A model generated the notes under the pieces. It saw nothing but the letters and a program-made list of their open reading frames with translations. It was not told the DNA's origin and did not search any database. From contig JAJYDW010000008.1 of assembly GCA_021790385.1 (NCBI GenBank), forward strand, positions 20,225 to 84,224: 64,000 nucleotides of DNA. Direction: 5' to 3'. This DNA is from Planctomycetota bacterium (GTDB taxonomy: Bacteria; Planctomycetota; Phycisphaerae; WQYP01). Below, in pieces: positions 45,822 through 53,972 of the stretch. Numbering within the stretch: the first letter of the stretch is position 1; each line of letters begins with the position of its first letter. The position numbers were made by a program, and so were the translations under genes.

Positions 45822-48818
45822 ATGCCGGTTTTTCGTATTGAAGTGCATCCTAAAAATACATCCCAGGATCCTGCTGGTGCGGCCATTCTGGCGGAAATTC
45901 AGCAGCTTCAGCATGCCGCCCATACGACGGGTGCCAATGGCCAGGATCCGGCCATCACCAGTGTGCATACCACCCGCGTGTATCTGCTGGCAGGGGACGA
46001 GATGGTTTTGACTGCTGCAAACCTCGAAAAGCTGGCCCGGCATCTATTGGCGGACCCGGTAACGGAAACGCCGGTTATCGGCATCGGGGAGAATGCACCG
46101 GACTCTGGCGTAGAAGTTCACCTGAAGCCCGGGGTGATGGATCCGGTGGCCGCGAGTGCGGAAATGGCCATTGCGGATATGTTGGGCCTGCCGCGCAGCA
46201 AGCCCGGCGAAAGCCCGCCCGTGCAGGTGCGCACCGGAAGACGTTACACCTTTGCGCCCCCGCCGGGCGGGGAAGCGCTGAAGCGGATTGCCCTTTCGAT
46301 ATTAGCCAACGACAGTATCGAGCAAATTCATCTGGAACCGTTTTTCCCGGCGGAATTTCCCAGCGCACGGTCCTACCAGTTTGCGAAGCTGGAGGTGCCG
46401 GTGCAGGGGCTTACGGATCAAGAACTGTTAAGCCTGTCGCGCCGGGGACATCTGTTTCTGGATCTGGCGGAAATGCAGGCTATCCGCGATTATTTTGTAT
46501 CCCTGGGCCGCCCGCCTACGGATGTGGAGCTGGAAACCATCGCCCAAAGCTGGAGCGAACACTGCGTACATAAAACGCTCAAAAGCCGGGTGGAATTTAC
46601 CCATCACCCGGCTCCCGATGCGGCCCACGACGGGCACGACCATCATACCGGCAGTCCGGAAAAACTCATTATTGACAACCTGGTGAAATCCACCATTTTT
46701 CGGGCCACCAGTGAACTGAATTTGCCCTGGACGCTTAGTGTGTTCAAGGATAACGCCGGGGTTATTGCCTTCGATGAAGATTTTGCCCTGTGTATGAAAG
46801 TGGAAACGCACAACCGGCCGTCGGCTATCGAGCCTTATGGCGGAGCCGCCACCGGCATCGGCGGGTGTATCCGCGACGTGATAGGGACGGGGCTGGGAGC
46901 CAAACCGATTGCCTGCACCGATATTTTCTGTTTTGCCGATCCGGCGACGCCGCCGCAGGAAGTGCCACATGGCGTGATTCATCCGCGCCGCACGGCCCAG
47001 CGCGTGGTGGCGGGTGTGCGCGATTATGGCAACCGGATGGGAATTCCCACGGTGAATGGGGCGGTGTTTTTCGATCAGCGCTACATCGGCAATCCATTGG
47101 TGTTCTGCGGTACGCTGGGGCTGATGCCGCGGGAGTTTTCCGCCAAAGGGTCCGCCCAGCCCGGCGACCATATTATTGTCATCGGTGGCCGGACCGGCCG
47201 TGACGGCATTCATGGAGCCACTTTTTCCAGCGATGTGCTGACCAACACCCACGCCGATGAATTCAGCCATGCGGTGCAGATCGGCAATGCCATCACCGAA
47301 AAAAAATTGCTGGATGTGATTCTGCAGGCCCGCGACCATGCCGACGGCCCGTTGTTCGGCGCCATAACCGACTGTGGTGCCGGCGGACTTTCCAGCGCCG
47401 TGGGCGAAATGGGCCAGCACACCGGTGCGACGGTACATCTGGAAAGAGTGCCGCTGAAATATCAGGGCCTTTCTTACACGGAAATCTGGATCAGCGAAGC
47501 CCAGGAGCGCATGGTGCTGGCAGTGCCGCCACAGCACGTGGCGGAGCTATTGGCCCTGGCGGCGGCGGAAGATGTAGAGGCCACCGATATCGGCGAATTT
47601 GACGGCAGCGGAAAGCTCGCGCTGTACTACAATGGAATCGCGGTGGGCCAACTGGACATGGGTTTCATTCACGATGGCCTGCCTGCGCCGGTGCGTAAGG
47701 CCTGCTGGCAGCAGCCCCTGCTGCATGACCCCACCCTTGCGCCACCGCAGGATTACGTACAAGCGATGGTGGAGCTGTTTTCCCATCCCACCATTGCCAG
47801 CAAGCACTGGATCATCCGGCAGTACGATCATGAAGTGCAGGGCGCCACGGTGATCAAGCCGCTGACAGGCCCCCGTGGCGATGGACCAGGCGACGCAACG
47901 GTGCTTTGGCCGCTGCCGGAAAGTCCGCGTGCGGTGGCGCTGGCGGTGGGTTGCCAGATGCGGTTTGGTGAAATCGACCCGTATCAGATGGCCCTGAACA
48001 GCATGGATGAAGCCATTCGCAATATCGTTTGCGTAGGCGGCGATCCACGGCACACGGCGATTTTAGATAATTTCTGCTGGCCCAAATGCACCGATCCCAT
48101 GCACCTGGGGGCGTTGGTGCGGGCCTGCCAGGCTTGCTACGACGGAGCCAGGGCTTTCGGCACGCCGTTTATTTCCGGCAAAGATTCACTTTCCAACGAA
48201 TTTATCACCGACCGCGGCGAGCGCATCTGTATTCCGTACACGCTGTTGATCAGTGCTGTAAGTGTGCTGCCGTTTGTGGATCGGGCGATCACCATGGATG
48301 CCAAGGAACCGGGGAACCTGCTGGTGCTGGTGGGCCGAACCCGGCGCGAACTGGGCGGATCGATGTACTGGCACATTCACGGCCATACCGGGGCGTGCGT
48401 ACCGCAGGTGGATTTAACAGTGGCTCCGGCCGTACATCAGGCGGTGGCGGGACTGATCAGCCATGGCTTGGTGTGCAGCGCCCACGATCTTTCGGAGGGC
48501 GGGCTGGCGGTGGCCATGACGGAGATGCTTTTTGCCGGCGGGCTGGGAGCACAGGTGGATCTGGCGGGCGTGCCGCGTGATGAGGGACTGGGCGATGACA
48601 CCCTTTTATTTTCCGAATCCGCCACGCGATACCTGCTGGAAATAAAACCGGAACATCTGGATGCGGTGGTAAAAGGCCTGCGGCCTCATTCATTTGGGGT
48701 ACTGGGAACCGTAACGGAAGCACCGCAGTTGAAAATACGTTCCACGGGGGGGCCGGTATTGCTGGAGGAGCCGGTGGATACCTTCAAGCAGGCGTGGCTT
48801 AAGCCGCTGGATTGGTAA
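45822..48818 (+). CDS. purL: Phosphoribosylformylglycinamidine synthase, PurL with N-terminal PurS-like part
   Basis: PurL uses ATP and ammonia to make FGAM in purine synthesis. The 998-residue protein is longer than the usual small PurL (about 740), because of about 200 N-terminal residues that contain two PurS-like stretches (FRIEVHPKNTSQDPAGAAI and VEVHLKPGVMDPVAASAEMAI). The catalytic half has SWSEHCVHKTLKSR, KVETHNRPSAIEPYGGAATG and DCGAGGLSSAVGEMG. No C-terminal glutaminase (PurQ) domain is present, so a separate PurQ is needed. AAAGGAG 4 bases before the ATG fixes the start. Confidence 0.95.
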   Translation: MPVFRIEVHPKNTSQDPAGAAILAEIQQLQHAAHTTGANGQDPAITSVHTTRVYLLAGDEMVLTAANLEKLARHLLADPVTETPVIGIGENAPDSGVEVHLKPGVMDPVAASAEMAIADMLGLPRSKPGESPPVQVRTGRRYTFAPPPGGEALKRIALSILANDSIEQIHLEPFFPAEFPSARSYQFAKLEVPVQGLTDQELLSLSRRGHLFLDLAEMQAIRDYFVSLGRPPTDVELETIAQSWSEHCVHKTLKSRVEFTHHPAPDAAHDGHDHHTGSPEKLIIDNLVKSTIFRATSELNLPWTLSVFKDNAGVIAFDEDFALCMKVETHNRPSAIEPYGGAATGIGGCIRDVIGTGLGAKPIACTDIFCFADPATPPQEVPHGVIHPRRTAQRVVAGVRDYGNRMGIPTVNGAVFFDQRYIGNPLVFCGTLGLMPREFSAKGSAQPGDHIIVIGGRTGRDGIHGATFSSDVLTNTHADEFSHAVQIGNAITEKKLLDVILQARDHADGPLFGAITDCGAGGLSSAVGEMGQHTGATVHLERVPLKYQGLSYTEIWISEAQERMVLAVPPQHVAELLALAAAEDVEATDIGEFDGSGKLALYYNGIAVGQLDMGFIHDGLPAPVRKACWQQPLLHDPTLAPPQDYVQAMVELFSHPTIASKHWIIRQYDHEVQGATVIKPLTGPRGDGPGDATVLWPLPESPRAVALAVGCQMRFGEIDPYQMALNSMDEAIRNIVCVGGDPRHTAILDNFCWPKCTDPMHLGALVRACQACYDGARAFGTPFISGKDSLSNEFITDRGERICIPYTLLISAVSVLPFVDRAITMDAKEPGNLLVLVGRTRRELGGSMYWHIHGHTGACVPQVDLTVAPAVHQAVAGLISHGLVCSAHDLSEGGLAVAMTEMLFAGGLGAQVDLAGVPRDEGLGDDTLLFSESATRYLLEIKPEHLDAVVKGLRPHSFGVLGTVTEAPQLKIRSTGGPVLLEEPVDTFKQAWLKPLDW

Positions 48819-48862
48819 AAGGGTTCTTTACCTTCAGCAGAGTCTGCGGTTATCCTGATGTG

Positions 48863-49384
48863 ATGCTGCTGCTGAAAAAACATCTTGTGGCCCTGGTTCG
48901 CGCCGGCAAAAAACACCAGACCATTCGCCTGTGGGATCGGCCACATGTACGTGTGGGCCAGATCAGTTACACGCCAGGATTGGGCAAGCTCAAAATTACC
49001 GGCCTTGAAGAATTGCCGCATCTGGATGCGTTGACCCCGGCCGACGCCATCGCCGACGGCTTTGCCACCCTGCCCGAGCTGCTGCGGGAGATTCATCAAT
49101 CTTATCCGGAAATTCCTGCCGGCAAGCGCCTGTTTCGGGTAACATTTGAGTGGCCCTGGCCGCCAACCGCCGATCCCATCACCCCGGAAACAGTTCTCCC
49201 GCCGCAGTCCGCACCACCCCGCACCTCGGCCGCCAAACGCCGGCCTGGTTTAGCCCGCAGTTCGGCTGGACCAGGCTCCACACCGGCCGCAACTGCAAAT
49301 CCGCCAACGCGTTTGACTGCCACAGCAGCCCAGCGTGCCGCTGTGAAAAGCTGGGTTCTAAGCCAGATGGAAGGAAATAAGTAA
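48863..49384 (+). CDS. ASCH-domain (PUA-like) protein
   Basis: A protein of about 173 residues. The N-terminal 90 residues match the ASCH fold: LLLKKHLVALVRAGKKHQTIRLWDRPHVRVGQ, then ITGLEEL and a long helix. ASCH proteins are thought to bind RNA or nucleosides. The remaining 80 residues are Pro/Ala/Thr-rich and look disordered. The start is uncertain because no good SD site is present; frames 17 codons upstream overlap the purL end. The TAA stop codon belongs to the terminal repeat of the palindromic element that follows. Confidence 0.75.
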   Translation: MLLLKKHLVALVRAGKKHQTIRLWDRPHVRVGQISYTPGLGKLKITGLEELPHLDALTPADAIADGFATLPELLREIHQSYPEIPAGKRLFRVTFEWPWPPTADPITPETVLPPQSAPPRTSAAKRRPGLARSSAGPGSTPAATANPPTRLTATAAQRAAVKSWVLSQMEGNK

Positions 49385-49500
49385 CCGTTCACGAAGGGGC
49401 GACCATGCAGGCTGGAAGCCTGCTCCACAAGGGGCACCTCTGCTTGGGTACGCCGTAACTGCCGTAGCTCTGGCCTGGCAGCATGGCGGTGAAGGGTTAC
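49381..49500. repeat. Palindromic dispersed repeat, copy B
   Basis: A 120-bp relative of the element at 45565-45681, with imperfect terminal repeats GTAACCGTTCACGA / CGGTGAAGGGTTAC and the same inner CAGGCT-GGA-AGCCTG hairpin. Its left end supplies the stop codon of the ASCH gene, suggesting that it inserted at the gene's 3' end. Confidence 0.85.
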
Positions 49501-49666
49501 ACTTGTGGGAACACTCTTATTTTGGCTAAAGGGTGGCAAATCCGGCTCAATTCATATTAAGACCGAACGATCGCCTCCCCTCATTTCCCATCAAACCGGT
49601 ATTCGATTAGAATGGCTTTGTCCGGGTTGGCGGTGGTCATTCAACGTGAACGGGCTTTGATTATCC

Positions 49667-50593
49667 ATGCATCCTCTTGAACCGCTGCGGCGAAATATCG
49701 AATCGATCTTCTTTGGAAAAAAAGAAGCTATTGATCATTTGCTCGTCGGCCTGCTGGGGCGCGGCCACGTTTTAATAGAGGATGTTCCAGGGGTGGGGAA
49801 AACGGTGTTGGCCAGAGCGCTGGCACGCAGCATCAGTTGTCAGTTCAATCGCATTCAGTTGACCCCCGATCTGCTGCCGGCAGATATTGTGGGCGTATCA
49901 ATTTATAATCAGGAAAAGCAGAATTTTGATTTTAAACCCGGGCCGATCTTTGCCAACATTGTGCTCGCCGATGAGATCAATCGCACCACCCCGCGCACCC
50001 AAAGCAGCTTGCTGGAAGCCATGAATGACGCTTCGGTTTCCGTGGATGGCCAGACGATGCTGTTGCCGCAGCCGTTTATGGTGGTGGCCACACAGAATCC
50101 GTTTGAGTTTGAGGGCACGTATTTTCTGCCGGAAAACCAGTTGGACCGCTTTCTGCTGCGGATTGAACTCGGCTATCCGCAACGCAATCAGGAACTGGCG
50201 ATTCTGCGCCAGCAGCCGGGCCGACGTCTGCTGGAGCACCTGGATCCGGTACTTTCGATGGACGAAGTGCGGGCGTTACAGGGGCAATGCTCGCAGGTTA
50301 AAATTGACGTGCTGCTGCTGGAATACATGATGGATATTGTCGAGGCCACCCGCAAACACGAAGCCCTGCACACCGGGATATCGCCCCGGGGCAGTTTGGC
50401 CCTGATGCAGGCATCGCAGGCCATGGCCATGGTGAACCAGCGTGATTATGTTATTCCCGACGACATTAAACAACTGGTGGTGCCGGTGTGCGCACACCGG
50501 GTGATCAGCAAAAGCTACATGGCCAACGGAGACGTCAATTCGGCTACACGCATCATTCAGGACATTATCCAAAACGTGCCCTGCCCGGTGTAA
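49667..50593 (+). CDS. MoxR-family AAA+ ATPase
   Basis: A 308-residue AAA+ ATPase of the MoxR/RavA group, thought to act as a chaperone in assembling large complexes. Walker A is DVPGVGKTVLARAL (about 39-52), Walker B VLADEINR, and sensor I VATQNPFEFEGTYFLPENQLDRF, which is diagnostic of MoxR. It is followed by a DUF58 gene 44 bp downstream, its usual partner. A transglutaminase gene, often third in this set, is missing. The SD site is weak. Confidence 0.92.
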   Translation: MHPLEPLRRNIESIFFGKKEAIDHLLVGLLGRGHVLIEDVPGVGKTVLARALARSISCQFNRIQLTPDLLPADIVGVSIYNQEKQNFDFKPGPIFANIVLADEINRTTPRTQSSLLEAMNDASVSVDGQTMLLPQPFMVVATQNPFEFEGTYFLPENQLDRFLLRIELGYPQRNQELAILRQQPGRRLLEHLDPVLSMDEVRALQGQCSQVKIDVLLLEYMMDIVEATRKHEALHTGISPRGSLALMQASQAMAMVNQRDYVIPDDIKQLVVPVCAHRVISKSYMANGDVNSATRIIQDIIQNVPCPV

Positions 50594-50637
50594 GCAGAAC
50601 CGGCCCGTCAGGTTGGATCAATCGATTGGGGCTGCCC

Positions 50638-51855
50638 ATGCGAATTCGTAAGACTTATTACGAACTTACCGCCATCGGCTTTGTGTTCGCCGGCGTAACG
50701 GCATTTGTGATGCTGGCAGCGATCAATTCGAAGACCAATGTGCTCTTTTGGGCGTTGGGTATTGTGTTGGGCAGCATCCTGGTTTCGGCCATTATGGGCA
50801 ACGTGGTGCTGAAAAAGCTGGACGTGGTCCGTGTGGTCGGCGACCATGCGGTGGTGGGCGAAGCGGCGGATGTGCAATACCGGCTGACCAATCGCAAGCG
50901 GTTATGGCCGTCGTGTGCGGTCCGTATGACCGAAGCACGTATGGTCGGCCATCTGCGTCGTGTGCCGGAGGGGTATTGTCTGCATTTAGGTCCGCAGCAG
51001 GGCACTTTGGTGATGACACATCTGGTTCCGGAAAACCGCGGGTTGGTGGAACTAAGGGAATTGCGGATATGCTGCTCTTTTCCGTTTGGTTTTGTAAATC
51101 GGGCCATCCATTATCTGGCTCCGCAGCGCATTGTGGTGTATCCGCGCATCGGCCTGCTGAACCGCCGGCTCCTGGCCCAGACCCGGACTTTTTCCCCGGG
51201 CGGGTCGGTGAGTTCTACCGCACGCGGCGGCTTTGATGAATTTTACGGCCTGCGCGATTATCATCCTGGTGACTCTGTTCGATCCATTCACTGGCGGCGC
51301 ACGGCCCGCACCGGCAACATGGTGGTGCGGGAAATGACCATGGATACTCCGCCCACCATGATCGTGGTACTGGACCTGCGAACCTGGCGTACTCTCACCG
51401 ACGGAAGGGCCCAGAGCGAACGCGCTATTGAACTGGCCGCATCACTGATCTGCGCGGGCCTGATGGACAATCTATCGGTGGGGTTGTGCGTGGCCGGGTA
51501 TGCGGATATTACACCCACGATTGTTAAATCGGGCCGCGGCCAGCGTGATCCGCTGATGGAATCCCTGGCCCTGCTGAATCTGGATAAAGTTTCCGCAGCC
51601 ACAACGGTCCAACCGGCGGGGCAGTCTGAGTTTGTGCGCGCCCGGGCCGAATACATGATTATCAATTTAACCTCCGGACAGGATTCGCTGGACATGGTTC
51701 CCCCCGGCTGCCAATACACAGCCCTCTCCATGGACGACCCGGAAAGCGCCAGTTGGCTGCGCTTTAACCCGCCCGTGGCCCAGACACAAGGGACGGCCGC
51801 GGCCGGGCCTGGTGCGGCTGAGGCACCGCCAGATTTATCCAGGGCCAACGCCTAA
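50638..51855 (+). CDS. DUF58 domain membrane protein
   Basis: A 405-residue protein with two N-terminal transmembrane helices (about 10-50) and a cytoplasmic DUF58 domain marked by FYGLRDYHPGDSVRSIHWRR. It is nearly always encoded next to MoxR ATPases and presumed to be their partner. The C-terminal 40 residues are Gly/Ala/Pro-rich. The frame is open far into moxR, but the start at MRIRKTYYELTAIGF with GGGG 6 bases upstream gives the normal layout. Confidence 0.88.
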   Translation: MRIRKTYYELTAIGFVFAGVTAFVMLAAINSKTNVLFWALGIVLGSILVSAIMGNVVLKKLDVVRVVGDHAVVGEAADVQYRLTNRKRLWPSCAVRMTEARMVGHLRRVPEGYCLHLGPQQGTLVMTHLVPENRGLVELRELRICCSFPFGFVNRAIHYLAPQRIVVYPRIGLLNRRLLAQTRTFSPGGSVSSTARGGFDEFYGLRDYHPGDSVRSIHWRRTARTGNMVVREMTMDTPPTMIVVLDLRTWRTLTDGRAQSERAIELAASLICAGLMDNLSVGLCVAGYADITPTIVKSGRGQRDPLMESLALLNLDKVSAATTVQPAGQSEFVRARAEYMIINLTSGQDSLDMVPPGCQYTALSMDDPESASWLRFNPPVAQTQGTAAAGPGAAEAPPDLSRANA

Positions 51856-52190
51856 CCCATCAGGGCCTGCTGGAGCACCAACGCAGCAAAGCCCTGCGCG
51901 CCTGTAACTGCAAACGCACATTCTCCTTGATTTTCCAACAACGATTCCTGACTGTTTCCGCCTCTACCTATAACCAAAACACATAATATATATAACCAGC
52001 ATATATTTTCATAATCGATCTAAAGTGTCTATAGTAAAAATGTGAGCTTGGCGTTAAGGCTCAATAAAGGATTAAATAATGTTTTGTGCCACTGCCAAAA
52101 TAACTGCATGCAACCAAAAAGCTGCGCCGGGTGCGCGCCCGGGCAACTTTAAGGATAAGTTCATCGGAAAGTTTTTTGAAAGGAATTTCC
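51856..52190. other. AT-rich intergenic region before the small lipoprotein
   Basis: Within it, around 51975-52080, AT content rises sharply compared with neighbours (runs such as CATAATATATATAACC). No gene is evident until the lipoprotein start. It probably carries the promoter of the secreted group that follows; TATAGT at 52030-52035 could be a -10 box. Confidence 0.4.
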
Positions 52191-52403
52191 ATGTTAATGC
52201 ACAACACCATCAAGGTATCGCCGATCCTGGCCCTGGCGGCCGTGCTTTTTGTGGCCGGAGGATGCAGTTCTCAGCGACAATCGGCTGCCCTGCAACTCCA
52301 GCCAGCCCCGACCCAATCGCAGGTGAATGCTGCCAATAATAACCGCGGCACCACCAATTATTGCAAGAATGTGCACTGGGGCGACGAGTTTGCCGCAGAT
52401 TGA
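52191..52403 (+). CDS. Small lipoprotein, 70 residues
   Basis: The N-terminus is a lipoprotein signal: MLMHNTIKVSPILALAAVLFVAGGC, where Cys25 would be lipidated. The mature part is only about 45 residues, Gln/Asn/Ala-rich, ending in TNYCKNVHWGDEFAAD with one further Cys. AAAGGAA lies 5 bases before the ATG. It does not match a family I recognise. It lies upstream of two related secreted proteins with a 163-bp gap and may or may not be in one transcript. Confidence 0.7.
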   Translation: MLMHNTIKVSPILALAAVLFVAGGCSSQRQSAALQLQPAPTQSQVNAANNNRGTTNYCKNVHWGDEFAAD

Positions 52404-52566
52404 CGTCGGCATCGTCAGGTCCTGGACCAGGGTAGATGGTGCCATCAGGTGTTGCCGGCATCTGGAAACCCTGCCCGACCACGGCAGGCTCAGCCGGATG
52501 CTGAGGTTCCTGCTTTGACCTAACCGCTCATCGGACGATAATGGCAGCCGCATAAGGAGAAAACCG

Positions 52567-53946
52567 ATGCGGATAGCAGCCATCGCCAGTGGGTTCAGGG
52601 TAACGGTGTGGGCCGGGTTGGCCCTGGCCGCCCTGCCATTGGATCGAGCTGCGGGGGCGGTGCCTCCGCACCCGCAGTTAAAATCCATCATCATGATCGC
52701 CAGGCAACAACATCCCGCGCCGGACGCGGCGCGTCTATCGCGATGGATTCATGACCTGGCCAACGGCAACACCAAAACGCAAAGTCGGGCCGGGCGGCTT
52801 CTGATCGCCGCCGGCAAAGCGGCGGTACCAGCCCTGAAAAACGCGCTACATCAACTGCACACGGTGCAGGTACACCAGCGCCTGCAGGCGGCACTGGATA
52901 CCATTTACATCCGCCATGCGCTGCGTGCCCCGCTGGTTTCGGTGCGGGCCAGAAATGCTTCCGTCAAAACCATCATCGGCGTCCTGTGCGACGAAGTCGG
53001 CATGTATCCCTATTTTCCGCCGAAGCCGGCCTGGACAGCACAACGCCTTAACATCAACGTACAGCGCCAACCCTTCTGGAAAGTGCTGCTGCGTATCGCC
53101 AAAATCACAGGCATTGGCCCCACGGGCGCAGAGGGCAATTCGCCCACCATGTGTTTTTTTGACCGCCCCGGACTTTTCTCCCACGCATCGACGGTAAGCA
53201 TCCACGGCAATATCGCCCTGATCATCCAATCGGCCCGGCAAAAAACCATTTATGGAAGCCAGCAAACCAGCGGACAGGGCCATCGTGAGCTGGTGATAAA
53301 ATACTGCGGCCTGTACGTGCCAACACCGCACGTGTTACTGCAAATAGCCCCTCTGGAGGTTCGACTGGCCGTAGACGACCAGCACCGGATTTTGGCTCTG
53401 CCCACCCCCATCAGATATATGATCTATGATTTTGGCGGCAACACTTCGGCCATGTTCAGTTTCCCCTGGCCGGTGGTGTTGGGACGGCCATCCACCAAAG
53501 CAATATTCCTCGCCCGGTTGCAAACGTGCCTCATAGTAGCGGCGTCTACAGAACCACAGGTGCAAAAATGCAGCCATCTGGAGGCCGGCAAGGCCACCAT
53601 GCACTTTGCAGGCATTACTGTTGCGTTTGGCCGACCCATACGCGCCGGCAACCGCTGGAAGGAAGTGATGCATATATCCGTACCGGTCAGGCTTGCCAAA
53701 TCGCCGCGCATCAGGGCATTGATGGCCCGATTAACCGCTGTACCTGTCAATCCATTTTACTTCCTTAATTCCGATGGCCAGCCACTCACAGACATGGTAG
53801 CCGGTGGATACGGTAATCTGAAGCACTATCAAGGCACTTTTTTTATCACCGGCGGCAAGCCCGCCACGGTGGAGGCGACAATTTACCGGCACACTACCGT
53901 CATAACCGTACCGTTTGAGTTCCATCATATCCCGCTGTTGCGGTAG
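52567..53946 (+). CDS. Secreted protein with one HEAT/STN-like/beta module
   Basis: A 459-residue protein with a signal peptide (cleavage probably near residue 30, RAAGA/V). The mature protein has three parts shared with the next gene. These are a helical part like a HEAT repeat (LLIAAGKAAVPALKNAL), a short beta-alpha part resembling the secretin/TonB N-terminal STN fold (VSVRARNASVKTIIGVLCDEVG, LNINVQRQPFWKVL at 161-174), and a beta-rich C-terminal part ending GGKPATVEATIY and PFEFHHIPLLR. AAGGAGA precedes the ATG. Function unknown. Confidence 0.75.
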   Translation: MRIAAIASGFRVTVWAGLALAALPLDRAAGAVPPHPQLKSIIMIARQQHPAPDAARLSRWIHDLANGNTKTQSRAGRLLIAAGKAAVPALKNALHQLHTVQVHQRLQAALDTIYIRHALRAPLVSVRARNASVKTIIGVLCDEVGMYPYFPPKPAWTAQRLNINVQRQPFWKVLLRIAKITGIGPTGAEGNSPTMCFFDRPGLFSHASTVSIHGNIALIIQSARQKTIYGSQQTSGQGHRELVIKYCGLYVPTPHVLLQIAPLEVRLAVDDQHRILALPTPIRYMIYDFGGNTSAMFSFPWPVVLGRPSTKAIFLARLQTCLIVAASTEPQVQKCSHLEAGKATMHFAGITVAFGRPIRAGNRWKEVMHISVPVRLAKSPRIRALMARLTAVPVNPFYFLNSDGQPLTDMVAGGYGNLKHYQGTFFITGGKPATVEATIYRHTTVITVPFEFHHIPLLR

Positions 53947-53972
53947 TGATTAAGCTGCCAGGAGAACCTTCC

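Noticed and set aside
46428..47537. A 369-residue frame antisense to purL
   Set aside because: It is the His/Gly-rich shadow of the purL reading frame, which is strongly supported.
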